Part shown: one piece after another, positions 37,088 to 48,160 of the stretch
Layout of the letters: each line of letters begins with the position of its first letter
How positions within the stretch are numbered: the first letter of the stretch is position 1
NCBI GenBank assembly: GCA_963691705.1
Contig: OY829539.1
Coordinates: forward strand, 52,612,327-52,676,326
Origin: Viola odorata
Taxonomy: Eukaryota > Streptophyta > Magnoliopsida > Malpighiales > Violaceae
Direction: 5' to 3'
Length of the DNA: 64,000 nucleotides
Position numbers and translations under genes: made by a program
Notes under the pieces: model-generated
Databases searched by the model: none
What the model saw: the letters and a program-made list of their open reading frames with translations, nothing else
Told to the model about the DNA's origin: nothing

Positions 37088-38344
37088 TGTCACAAGCTGG
37101 AAGGTGTAAAAGGCTTGTAACTTGGGTTTTTTAGGAAATAGGGGAAATGTGAGAAAGGTTGCAGCTTTATGGTGGGAATGTTCAGAGAATGAAGGAATGA
37201 AGCAGAATGGAGGATTTGCGCAGCTGGAAAGATAGATAGGAACAATTACTGTAAATAATGGTTCATTGAACCAACTGTAGCCTCTAGTGCTGTTAACGAG
37301 CCGGTTCGGTCCGGGTAGTGAGATACCCGGACTTGGCCCGTTAACTAACGGGTAGACCCGGAACCGACTCGTTAAGGGAACCGAGTCCCCATTTCAGACC
37401 CGGACTCGGACCGTTCATTACCCGGCCGGGTACCCGGATCGGCTAGGTTTCTTAACAAAAACAAAATGTGGCCTAGTAGTTAAAAACAATCTGACCTAAT
37501 TCTACTATCATAAAAAATTTGATAAATTTTAAAGTGGAATTAGCCTTTCAAGGCTACCAAAAATATCAACCAAATTTCAAATATCATATCACATGTTCCA
37601 AGTTCCAACCAATAAGGAACAATAAGATCACCAAAATAAAGAAAATACCAACGAATATCTTAATCTATTACATTCAAATATAGAATTTTACTCCATTAAA
37701 TTCAAAACAAAAGAAACAACACTAGCAAAATCATCAAGTGCATCAAGTGTTTGAGGCTTCAACTGTTGCATTTATATACTTTAATCTTTAGGCCATGTTT
37801 GGTATACAATTATATTTCTAACAGGTATATTCGGGTATCTCCGGGTATACCCGTTCGGGTTCTCGGTTCCTAACTCAGATCCGGAGCCGACTCGTTTGGG
37901 TTGCGGGCGGGTCTTCGGTTCCGGGTATAACGGTCCGGGTCCCGGGCGAGTCCCGGGTAACCCGGGTCGCTGACAACACTAGTAACCTCATTGAGAGCAA
38001 AACAGATTTTTCACAATAAAAATTCATATATATATATATATATATATATTAATGCTTCTTTCCAGCTCTATTTGTAGCCATACATGGACTTCAATTCTTA
38101 ATAAACGGATTCCTAGTAATCCTTTAATTGAAAGACAAATGCAGGACCTGCTCACTGCTAACTACTACTAACATAAAAGACAAACACAAATGCCAGCTGT
38201 TGAATTTGGCAGATAGCTAACATTTTCTTCTTTCTTCCTTCTAGTTACTTGACCATTGCTTCCCTCTCCCTTTCAAACTTGTTCCTCTACTGCTCATTGC
38301 TATCAACTGGTTGCTCCGCTCCCTGATCCATTTCACCTGTGACA
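37088..38344 (-). repeat. 3' LTR, interrupted by a hAT element
   Basis: Same sequence as 40897-41456, expanded by the hAT insertion at 37285-37981. It includes a (TA)n tract at about 38025-38049. Confidence 0.92.
37285..37981. mobile_element. Non-autonomous hAT element inside the 3' LTR
   Basis: 697 bp. The ends are TAGTGCTGTTAACGAGCCGG and the inverse TAGTGTTGTCAGCGACCCGG. The 8-bp target duplication is GTAGCCTC (37277-37284) and GTAACCTC (37982-37989, one change). The sister LTR has a single GTAGCCTC, which proves the empty site. Both subterminal regions are crowded with CCCGG/CCGGG motifs; the middle is AT-rich. No transposase. Confidence 0.92.
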
Positions 38345-39753
38345 ACACCCCCTCTTTGAAAATCCCTTGTCCACAAGGAAGAACACTGCGGGTATGCCAT
38401 TTGGATGTGATCACTCCATTCCCATGTTGGATTCAGGTTTGCCTCTAGGGTCCATGCAACTCTAACTTGGGTGGCAACTACTTCTTGCCTTCGCTGGATC
38501 CTTGATCCTAGAATTGCTACTGGTTGGATAATGAAAGGTATGCTATCATGTTTAGCAGCAGGATAAAAAGCCCTTAGTTGGTTCACATGGAAAACATCAT
38601 GAATCAAACTTGATGGGGGAAGCTCTATCTTGTATGCCACACTGCCAACCTTGTCTATGACCTTGAAAGGCTCAAAGAACCTTGGAGCAAGCTTCTGGTT
38701 TGTTCGTTGGGCTATAGAAAGCTGTCTATAAGGTTGCAGCTTCAACAAAACCAAGTCGCCTATGCCAAAAGACCTGTCAGATCTTTTCTTATCAGCATAA
38801 TGCTTCATACGAGACCTGACCCTCTCTAAGTTCAACTTCAACTTCTGCAATACCTCTTTCTTCTTAGATAGTAACTTATCTTCCTCATGATCATTTGAAT
38901 CATGAGGAATATAAGGTATGATCATCGGTGGATCCCTACCAAATAGAGCTGCAGCTTCATTCCAGAAGAAGTTGTCCTTCCTTAGTAATTCAGTGAGTGG
39001 TTTAGCTATTGCAGCATACCTCTTAATGAACCTTCTGTAGTATCCTATCAACCCTAGGAACCCCCTTACTTGCTTGACTGTTTTTAATGGAGGCCAATCC
39101 TCTATAACCTTGATCTTTCCGGACAACCTAGTACCTCCCTTGAGGATTATTTCCCTATCGTTCCTTTCAAACCTCATCTCCATTTTCCTAAAATCCCACA
39201 GAATAGATCCTAAAGATTCCAGCCAATCCATCCCCAAAATCATGTCGTAGTGTATCAAAGGTAGGACTAGGGTTGAAATTTTGAGTAACTCTCCCTACAT
39301 GCACCATTGTATCTCCTTACAAGCCTCTGTGGTAATTAATGTTTCTCCATTGGCAACCGTGACATTGACTGGAGGTATGGTAGAGATATCACAGCCAAGC
39401 CTCTGTGCTGTCTCCTTAGCGATCAAATTATGTGAGCTGCTTGTGTCAACCAAGGTATGCACAATGACTTTCTGCATTTGCAGGGCAAATCTCATAGTTG
39501 TTGCCCCTTTCTTCTTCACATCATGAATGGAAAATAGGGAAACAGTAGGCTCCACAGGAATTGGGGGTTCTTCTTCCTGAATCTGGTCCACACAATCCTC
39601 ATATTCTGCGGGGTCTTGTTCTTCATCTCTAGTCACAATAAGACAGAACTGCCTAGTCTGGCACTTGTGACCCCTGAAGAATCTATCCCCACAGTATTTG
39701 CACAGCCCTGCAGCAATTCTCTCACTCATAGTTTTTTCATCCAATGACTGCAA
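38287..39753 (-). pseudogene. Gutted pol region of the Ty3/gypsy element
   Basis: From the 5' side it carries a zinc-knuckle-like CKYCGDRFFRGHKC, an aspartic protease-like VDTSSSHNLIAKE, a stop near 39295, and MILGMDWLESLG. It then jumps into the far end of reverse transcriptase (VRGFLGLIGYYRRFIKRY) and on to the C-terminal integrase region (LHD-like SSLIHDVFHVNQL) with a chromodomain-like tail. The reverse transcriptase active site, the RNase H and the integrase core are absent. It is the remnant of a non-autonomous family member. Confidence 0.85.
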
Positions 39754-39784
39754 CTGTGTGCTCTGGTTCCTTGCAATGTTATTT

Positions 39785-40850
39785 CTAAGTGGATTCTGTA
39801 TAGGTGGGGGGTTCTGGTTGATCTGTGCATGGTTCTGGGGGTCTTTTGGTTGCTGGTGTGTGTATAAGGTGGCTTGAATTGATTTTGGTGAGCCTGGTAT
39901 GGTTTAGTGCTGGTTTGTTTGTGGAGTAACCAGAAGTTGTGCTTGATTGGCCCTCTGAAGTTGTCATGGTTTTGAAAGCTGGTAAGGCAATCTCAGTAGA
40001 CAGTGCAAGTTCAACAGCAGCATCAAAGGAATCAGGTTTGAACATTCTCACTAAATGGGACAACTCAGGTTTCAAACCAGCAAGAAACAAGTTTTTACCA
40101 TATTCATCACTTATCTCTAGCCTATCATACAAGGCATTGAAATCATTCACATACCTTTCAACTTCCATAGTTTGCCTCAGCTTGGAGATTTCAGCCATAG
40201 GGTCATCACTCCTTTTTGGGGAGAATCTGGTCACAATACTCTTTGTGAAATCTGGCCATTCCCACAAGTCACCATCTTTAGTCTTCAACTTTACTTTGAA
40301 CCATTTGAGAGCATCACCAAAGAGATGGTGGGATGCTACTTCCACCTTAAGACGAGCAGGGATCCTCATGTTGTGGAAGAAGTTATCTGCTTGAAAAATC
40401 TAGTCATGAACATCAGATCCTTGAAACCAAGGAAACTCCAAGGTTGCAGGCCTGGGGTGGTTTTGGAACTGATTTGGTGGGGGGGTCTGGGTTTTGTTGG
40501 AGGTTAGGATCTGGGATTTGGCCGTAAGGGTGGACAGGTATGTGGTTGGGGGGAATGTGGTACTGGTGTGGGTTTAGGTGTGGGGGTGGAATCTGAACAT
40601 GCTGTTTGGCTTGAACAGCTGCCACCTCTTGAAGGACCCTCTGAACCTCTGTGAGGGTTTGGCCCATGGAATCCACCTTTTGATCCATTACCAAGAGTCT
40701 ATCTTCCATTTTCTGATCCAGGACATGGAGCCTGTGATCTGTTGTATTGAGCCTTGCCTCTAATGACAGAGCAAAGTCACTGCCATTCAGATTCTGCCTT
40801 GGCTCATCACCGGTGTTTGGATATGCAGTAGGGTGTATGGATCTGACCAT
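39785..40850 (-). pseudogene. Broken gag of the Ty3/gypsy element
   Basis: The N-terminal part (from 40850) is a coiled-coil-prone, then Pro/His-rich segment. The gag core follows, with HHLFGDALKWF, FSPKRSDDPMAEISKLRQ and LAGLKPELSHLV. The two parts lie in different frames, with a frameshift near 40430 and a stop at the junction, so no full Gag can be made. Confidence 0.82.
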
Positions 40851-40883
40851 GATGGTTTCTTTTGTAGGTATGCTTAGGAAGGA

Positions 40884-40895
40884 GCTCCGCTACCA
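40884..40895 (-). promoter_or_regulatory. Primer-binding site of the LTR element
   Basis: One base inside the 5' LTR, the minus strand reads TGGTAGCGGAGC. This matches 10 of 12 bases of TGGTATCAGAGC, the complement of the plant initiator tRNA-Met 3' end that most Ty3/gypsy elements use. Confidence 0.75.
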
Positions 40896-40896
40896 C

Positions 40897-41126
40897 TGTC
40901 ACAAGCTGGAAGGTGTAAAAGGCTTGTAACTTGGGTTTTTTAGGAAATAGGGGAAATGTGAGAAAGGTTGCAACTTTATGGTGGGAATGTTCAGAGAATG
41001 AAGGAATGAAGCAGAATGGAGGATTTGCGCAGCTGGAAAGATAGATAGGAACAATTACTGTAAATAATGGTTCATTGAACCAACTGTAGCCTCATTGAGA
41101 GCAAAACAGATTTTTCACAATAAAAA

Positions 41127-41165
<39 letters not shown>

Positions 41166-41456
41166 GCTTCTTTCCAGCTCTATTTGTAGCCATACATGGA
41201 CTTCAATTCTTAATAAACGGATTCCTAGTAATCCTTTAATTGAAAGACAAATGCAGGACCTGCTCACTGCTAACTACTACTAACATAAAAGACAAACACA
41301 AATGCCAGCTGTTGAATTTGGCAGATAGCTAACATTTTCTTCTTTCTTCCTTCTAGTTACTTGACCGTTGCTTCCCTCTCCCTTTCAAACTTGTTCCTCT
41401 ACTGCTCATTGCTATCAACTGGTTGCTCCGCTCCCTGATCCATTTCACCTGTGACA
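40897..41456 (-). repeat. 5' LTR
   Basis: 560-bp LTR in the orientation of the element (minus). It contains a (TA)n tract at 41130-41161. It differs from the other LTR at two positions plus microsatellite length. Confidence 0.92.
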
Positions 41457-42056
41457 TATACATGGTTTAATGAAAAATTTGGCACCTGTACTTGAATTGA
41501 ATGACTGATTTGGCACCTCTCCTTGTTTTCGCTCTTAAGTGGTACCTGTACTCAATATGAATGTCACATTTGGTACCTGCCTCTAACACCGTCAAAGAAG
41601 AACCGTTAACCCGCCTACGTGGCGTGCCACGTCATACGCCACGTCAGATACGACTGACATGTCATGCCACGTCATCCAAATTCGACCCGGATTCGTTTTC
41701 CACGGGTTGCAGATATGGGTTATTTTGAGGTGCCAAAATGACGTCGTTTTGGGCCTTTTATATTGAGACAGACGACGCGTCACACACTCTTAAGTTAATG
41801 GATTGAGTGACGCGTCGTCTACTCAATAAGTTAGAATTCAGATTAAGTTAAAAAAAGGCCGAAATGAATTTTGGGTCCCTGCAGTCCAATTGATTGACTT
41901 TTTTCACCCCTCTGACGAATTTTTGAGTTATCTCCTCCCTCAACTTAAAGCCCAACAATTTATTTCATCCCTCCTCCTGACGCCATCCACTTTTTCCGTT
42001 TGTTTGCTGACGTGACGTGCCACGTCAACGGTTGCTGACGTGTCACGCCACGTCAT

Positions 42057-42860
42057 TTTTTTCTTTCTTTTTTTTCTTTTTCTTTTTTCTTTTTCTTTTT
42101 TTTCTTTTTTATTTTCTTTTCTTTCTTTCTTTCTTCACTTTCCTCCGACCTCACTCTCTCTCTCTTTTTCCTTTTCTTTCTTTCTTTCCTTTTTTTCTTT
42201 TTCTTTTCTTCTTTTCCTATTTTCTTTCTTCTTCTTCTGGCCACCAGCCGCATCACCAAACCGCCGGCCATCTCCCACCACCAACCAGCCACCCGCACCT
42301 CAACCAAAACAAACCCATCACCGCCGGCCGCCATCACCAAATCCCCTCCTAAATTAATCAATCCCATTCCAATCCTTCTGCCCAATTAATTCCAATCCCA
42401 AACCAATTCCCAAATAAAATATCAAATCTATCCCAACCAATTAAACCCACTGCCGCTCTACCACAACAACCACCACCTCTACCGATCTCCTCCACCGCCT
42501 ACACCATCATCAAATCCAAACCCGACCTAAACCACCATCAAATCACAGCCCAATCACCACCCAACCAGCCATCCAACCAAACCCGAAAAATCCAATTACC
42601 CATCGCCTCCGCCGATCCTCACCTCAGCCGTCGCAGCCATCATCGCTGTCGTTGCTCGCCGTTATTGCTGCTCACTGCCGCTCCTCCAGCACCGCGCCGC
42701 CTCATCGCCGATCGCCGCAGCAGCCACCAGCATCCCCGCCGCCGCACCACACCTCGATCCGTCATCACCGCGCCGCCACAAACAACCAACCAAAGCTGAT
42801 CTCCAAACCAGCCACCGAACCGACCACTGATCGCGCCTTGGTCGGAAAGAACAAAAGAAA
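42057..42860. other. Strand-asymmetric tract inside the nested element
   Basis: Positions 42057-42235 are almost pure T/C on the plus strand. Positions 42236-42850 are C/A-rich, G-poor and clearly more GC-rich than the surroundings. An open frame at 42652-42933 is Pro/His/Arg-rich without a known domain. The tract could be a captured host gene 5' end (Pack-MULE style) or simple-sequence expansion. Confidence 0.45.
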
Positions 42861-42979
42861 AAGGAAAGAGAGAAGAGAAAGAATAAGGGAGAGGAGAGTG
42901 AGCTTACGTTTGATAAAGAAAGAAAGAAAATAAAGAAAAGAGAAGAAAAGAAAAAAAGAAACCTTTGACGTGACTGACG

Positions 42980-44620
42980 AGGGTTGTCGCGTGCCCTGCA
43001 TAAATAAAAAGATTACAACTAGTCACTAAACTACAAATGAATGTAGATAGCGGCAAGAGGTTCGAACACAGGGACAAATCGGTCTGATCTTTGTTGCTCC
43101 TGCAAATGACAATAATCAGCAAAGAGGTGAGAGTTTGATTGGTTGGCAAACAACAAGTACAAAAATAAGAATGCATGAAAGAAATCAGTAGTGAAATAAA
43201 GAAATACAGAAGAGAAAGAAAATCCCTAGTAGAGATCCTTATGTGGTGACAATTCCAAGCTAGTTGATCATTGACAAAAGTATTTTCAAAACGGTTTCAT
43301 AGAAGAAGTTATGGAACCAGCTCACACTAGATTCCCAACCTGCTACAAAAGTATTTAAAAGAATCACTTCATTTCAAACACCCTAATCTTCCTAAGTTCA
43401 TCCTAAGATTCTAACCCGCCACTTTGCTTTGGCTATGCCGTCAACAAAGGAATCAGAATACTTATGGAATCACTTGAGAGATTGATTAAAAACAGTGAGG
43501 TCCCTCTTCTAGACATGGTAGCTGTTCGTCATCCACAAGTCTGGTCTAGTCTGGCACTTGACCCGGCTGTCACCTAGGTCGGCCCTTCTCAAGGCCTCGG
43601 GATGGGAGGGTAGTCTAGTTCAGTTCCTTCTATCAGCTTAGACCAAGCAAATACACCTCATGCCCTGCTGATTCGTCTACTACTGTTCTCTAAGAGTGAT
43701 TTAATCACAAGAGAACTGACTGTAATCATTCAAATCAAAATCCAAGTTGGCCAAACTCAAACTTAAACATGAATAAATTGGAGTTAAAACAAGAAGGAGA
43801 GAAATATGAAAAACGTTTTTATTCAAGATCAAAGAGTCTCACAACCTACTGGAATCATCAACCACAAGATCCCTACCAGGAATGGAGGTTCTTAGTTACA
43901 AAACATAATAGAAAATGATACAAGAAATGTAAAACCGAAAATACAAAAAGCTGGAAAATCTGGAAAATGAGAGAAATGCTGATTTTCTCCCAACTTTCCT
44001 CCTCTCCTCCGTCTGCTTCTTCAGTCCGAAAATGCTATCTTAAATGGTCCTCCCTCTGCCTGCATGCTCCTCTCCAAGGTCAGTCAACACTAGCTCACAA
44101 GCTCCCAAAATCTTGTCTTCAAAGTGCTTGTACACTAGTGGGGAAATTCTCTCAAAATCAAGAAGAATGTTTGATGCATTCTTCCAAGGAGTTGTAAGCT
44201 CAAGAGAATAACAAGGAGTGGCCCAAGAAGTCTTGTGTCTGATAAAAATGAGTCCCAAGAAGACAGGAAATGCACTAGAGAATAATTAATTGTAGCACAG
44301 AAAAACATGGTCAGTGCAAGTCCAGCTGGAATTCCGAAAGGTCGCTTCTTGTCGAGGCCTAGAGGAGAGCTGATTTCGGCAAAATAGTGAAGTGGCATAG
44401 GGACGAATGGACCAAATTCAAGGCAGCAAAACTGAAAACGAAACTCCATCACCAAATGATTGATTTAAGCTCTAATCTTCAAGCTTTCTGCTCCTTTTCT
44501 TCAGATTGATGCTCCAAAGGCTGTTTATAGGGAAAGGAAGCAAAAAGGCTTAAAGTAGCATAATTATCATCTCAATTAATAATAAAAGAAAAGATAAAAC
44601 ATCCAAAATAAACCATCAAT
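42980..44620. other. Anonymous interior of the nested element
   Basis: AT-rich with scattered short open frames (for example 44135-44455 minus) but no recognisable domain. The phrase style near 43040-43200 recalls non-coding retroelement interiors, but I cannot assign it. Confidence 0.35.
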
Positions 44621-45871
44621 CAGTGACGTGCCACGTCAACGATGACGTGGCACGTCACGTCAGCAAACAGACGGAAAATGTGGATGGCGTCAGGAGGAGG
44701 GATGAAATAAATTGTTGGGCTTTAAGTTGAGGGAGGAGATAACTCAAAAATTCGTCAGAGGGGTGAAAAAAGTCAATCAATTGGACTGCAGGGACCCAAA
44801 ATCCATTTCGGCCTTAAAATTTTTTTTTTAAAAATAAATTATTCAAGTCACTGTCATTTTCCAAGAATGACAAACAACTGTTGAAATAAATTAGTCAACA
44901 TCATAATTAACAACATGTAGTACGTACGTAGTACTTAATTAAACTTAATTAATTTAGTACTTTTCAGTATGAATCAAATAAGTACATACTGAAATATTAT
45001 TTAAATGAGTAATTAATTTAATCAATTTTATTTCTAATTAACTCTTATTTTCTTAATTAGTTTTTCAACCAAAAGTTTGGTCTGAAGTGTGAACCCATTT
45101 GGAAATTTTGGAATTTGGGATCGAAAAAAAACAAACCCTATCTTTATCTCCGTATTTTTATGTATGCCTAATTAATCATACAGTAAGAAGATATTTTATA
45201 ATCGAATCATAAGTAATTTATACATCATTAATTTAAATTTCAAATTTAATTTTTTTAAAAAGAATTGTTAAATTTTAATGTTCGATTATATGCTTAAAAG
45301 AAATTATTGGGAAAGAAAATCCTTTCTTTCTTTTTTTACTATTTTTTTCACTTTTCGCTTTATTAATCTCTCACCTGCCTCGTCATTATTGAGGGTGTTA
45401 ATGGAAAATGCACAACCGATGCCGAGTGCAGTGAGGAAGAGGGAGTTAACTTATTGAGTAGATGACGCGTCACTCAATCCATTAACTTAAGAATGTGTGA
45501 CGCGTCGTCTGTCTTAAACAGATTACATGTCTCCTAAATGTGTGACGCGTCGTCTGTCTCAACATAAAAGGCCCAAAACGACGTCGTTTTGGCATCTCAA
45601 AATAACCCATATCCGCAACCCGTGGAAAACGAATCCGGGTCGAATTGAGATGACGTGGCATGACTAGTCAGTCGTATCTTACGTGGTGTATGACGTGGCA
45701 TGCCACGTAGGCAGGTTAACGGTTCTTCACTGACGGTGTTAGAGGCAGGTACTAAATGTGACATTCATGTTGAGTACAGGTACCACTTAAGAGCGAAAAC
45801 AAGGAGAAGTGCCAAATCAGTCATTCAATTCAAGTAGAGGTACCAAATTTTTCATTAAACCATTTATACAT

Positions 45872-46433
45872 CATTAAAAAAATGCATGTACATGTCATAC
45901 ATAACACTATAGACGGATTGAGATATTATTACAAACACTTTCAAAAGAGAACTACAAGACAAGCAGAAAATTCTTTAGAAAAAGAGAGAATCTACCCAAA
46001 ATAAATACAAAACAAGAAAAATCCATCTAGAAAATCTCATCCCATCATCTTCATCGGAAAGAGAAGGCAAGAATTACCCACCCATACAAACTCACTCAGC
46101 CGAGAAAAACCATATTTCAATTTTAAGACTGCAGACGACAATAACCAGCAATACAAAACGCGTTCCGAAAAAGCGGCAGTGCAGAGTCTGTAGACTCCAA
46201 GTCCAGCACAAATTCCAGAAGATGTGCAGAAGAGTGAGAGAATCGGAGAGGGCTTGTTGTCGGACGAGAGATGAAACAGCTGAGATGAATGAGATGAGGA
46301 CGAGGGTAATGGAGGAGGAAAATGGAAGCGGTCCAGGAGCACAAATTCCAGAAGACGCAGATGAGTGAGAGAATGAGATGAGGGTAATTTTGAAAAAAAA
46401 AATTTATTGAATGAGATGAATAGTTGTTTCCCA
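45872..46433. other. Spacer between the Mutator-like and Harbinger elements
   Basis: Contains the right arm of the dispersed inverted repeat (46085-46380). Nothing else is recognised. Confidence 0.5.
46085..46380 (-). repeat. Dispersed inverted repeat, right arm
   Basis: Inverse counterpart of 36091-36412. It has an internal near-duplication of the motif CTTCTGGAATTTGTGCT (minus strand). It brackets the LTR and Mutator-like nest together with the left arm. Confidence 0.75.
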
Positions 46434-47000
46434 TTAGACCATCAGCAGTTGGGTATCAAAAGGGTGTCAAATCCTTTTTTTTGGGTGCAGCGGGGTGTTA
46501 AATGGGGACCAAATTTAGCATAGGATGATCCCGATACCAAAATTTGGTACCGGGTTAAACTGACAGTGGGAACCCCACTGTCAGTTCTTTTAAAAAAAAA
46601 AAAAAATTGGAGAACCAATGGCAGCGCGCCACGCGTGCGCTGCAGGGTTGTCATTGGCTGGTGCATTATTTATTCCCCCCCCCCTCATTTTTTAAATGAG
46701 TTTTTTTATAATAAATACTGAAAATAGTTTTATAAAAAATATAACATTATTTTTAATTTTTTGAGATCTATAAATTGAGACTAGGTTTGTATTATTTGGA
46801 CACTAAAAAAAAACAGAGTTTTTTTACACTTTTTTTCATTTTCTTCTTTTTTAAATGCTTTTTTTCATAATAATTACTCAAAATAATTTTAAAAAATATA
46901 CCATTATTTTTATGTTTTGAGATCTATAAATAGAGCTTGTGTTTGTGTCATTTGGACACCAAAAAAAATCCTGAGTCTTTTACAATCTTCAAGCTCTTTC

Positions 47001-48152
47001 ATGGATCCTTTCACAAAATTATAATTTTTTCCCAAATTACAACTTCCCTAACCAAGCTCAAAATCCAAATATGCGACCTCCGAACCCAAACATTCAATGC
47101 CTAGAAAATCCTCAGAATACGGGGATGCAACCTAATTTTGGATCGCAGAATATGATGCCCCGAAATTTTGGCATGCAATACCCGTATAATCATCCTTATA
47201 TGCCTTATGGCTATCAACCTGTTCCTAGAAACAGCTATGTTCCCGCTCCTGTGCGCTATCAAATAGTGAATAAACTAATCAGCCAAACACACCCTGTTTC
47301 AGTAGTGGATCAAGTGATTTCCCAGAATTTTCCACACAAATATCTATGGGAAATGTTGATGGGGATACCCCTCTCAGTTTTGTTGCTCCAACCCAACAAT
47401 CAGCCAAGAGACCAGGTTACGACACTTGGAGCACGGAAGAGAACAAATCTTTATTAACTGGTTATTTCCACGTTAGTAATGATAGTGAATTGGGGACGAA
47501 TCAAAAGGGTCATACTTTCTGGGGAAAAATTGCAAACTATGTGAATGAAAACTTCCAAGGTGGAAAAAAGAGGCCAGGGATACAGTGCAAAAGTCATTTT
47601 CGTACGATCAATAAAAAAATATGTAGTTTTATTGGTTATTACAGTAGAGCATGTAGAGTGAGGTGTAGTGGTTGGTCCAATGATGACTACATAGCCAAGG
47701 GTCTAGAGTTGTATCAAGAGTGCGAAGGTAAAAGGTTTTCCTTGCTGGAAGAGTGGAAGTTGGTTCGCGAGCAACCCAAATATATGTCAGGAGCAAATGA
47801 ATCTGCAAGTAGCGGATCGAAGAGAAAAAGTGGTGGCGATGAAATTGATTCCTCAACTCCTTCCATTGTACATCCAGAAGGTAGGGATGCAACAAAGAAG
47901 AAAGCTAGAGCTTCATCGAGCAAATCATCGACTTCTAGAAAATCAAAGGTTGCTATTGAGGAGGAGTTATCTAATTTAGCTCATGCTCATGAAAATCTTG
48001 GACAATCCAGGGCTAGTACTGCATCAGCTATGTTGGAGTATGCACGTGTTAGGAAGATGGAGATGTTCTTGTCCTTGAAGAGCAAAGAAGATCGTGATGC
48101 TGTAGATGAAAATATGTATAAGATGCTACTGAAGGAGTTGTTTGAGAACTAG
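47001..48152 (+). pseudogene. Harbinger ORF1 (Myb/SANT-like), frame-broken
   Basis: ORF1 of PIF/Harbinger elements is a Myb-like DNA-binding partner needed for transposase nuclear entry and activity. The reading starts MDPFTK at 47001 but shifts frame at once. Residues then run NYNFFPNYN and QPNFGSQNMM in one frame to about 47250. After a second shift and a TAA near 47270, an uninterrupted frame (47346-48152, 268 aa) carries the SANT/trihelix-like domain: YDTWSTEENKSLLTGYF, HTFWGKIANYVNENF and SGWSNDDYIAKGLELY. A basic Ser/Lys-rich segment and a C-terminal coiled-coil region (AMLEYARVRKMEMF) follow. The last part could still be translated from the ATG at 47346. Confidence 0.8.
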
Positions 48153-48160
48153 TTTGTTAT

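Larger units (their letters stand above)
37088..41456 (-). mobile_element. Ty3/gypsy LTR retrotransposon, internally deleted
   Basis: Bounded by LTRs that start TGTCAC and end GTGACA, with perfect 5-bp target duplications TATAC at 37083-37087 and 41457-41461. Transcription would run on the minus strand: 5' LTR 40897-41456, 3' LTR 37088-38344. The primer-binding site is next to the 5' LTR and a purine tract (AAAGAGGGGG, complement of 38348-38357) is next to the 3' LTR. Apart from a hAT insertion and a TA microsatellite, I count two substitutions between the LTRs over about 545 bp, so the insertion is young. Gag is broken and most of pol is missing, so it cannot move without help. Confidence 0.93.
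41857..44813. mobile_element. Second TIR element nested in the outer one, about 3 kb
   Basis: Inverted ends of about 190-200 bp (41857-42055 and 44622-44813) start GGCCGAAATG. They carry TGGGTCCCTGCAGTCCAATT and the palindromic ACGTGACGTGCCACGTCA. Flanks are A/T runs (TTAAAAAAA left, TTAAAATTT right), a possible degraded 9-bp duplication. The interior has a pyrimidine-rich tract, a C/A-rich segment of coding-like composition, and about 1.6 kb of anonymous sequence. No transposase. By TIR length and style it is also Mutator-like. Confidence 0.82.
41464..45861. mobile_element. Mutator-like TIR element (outer), 4.4 kb
   Basis: Long terminal inverted repeats: left 41464-41832 (about 369 bp), right 45448-45861 (about 414 bp, with an extra local duplication). 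They start GGTTTAATGAAAAATTTGG. The target duplication is a perfect 10-bp ATTTATACAT. The right copy is 45862-45871; the left copy is split by the LTR element into ATTTATAC (37080-37087) and AT (41462-41463). The TIRs are rich in ACGTGGC/GCCACGT palindromes and GACGCGTC. No transposase is visible. Most of the interior is a second inserted element. Long TIRs with a 10-bp duplication fit the Mutator superfamily. Confidence 0.88.

Noticed and set aside
42017..42385. Phe/Ser/Leu-rich frames and the antisense Lys/Glu-rich frame
   Set aside because: Translation of a simple T/C-rich tract inside a transposon; not a gene.
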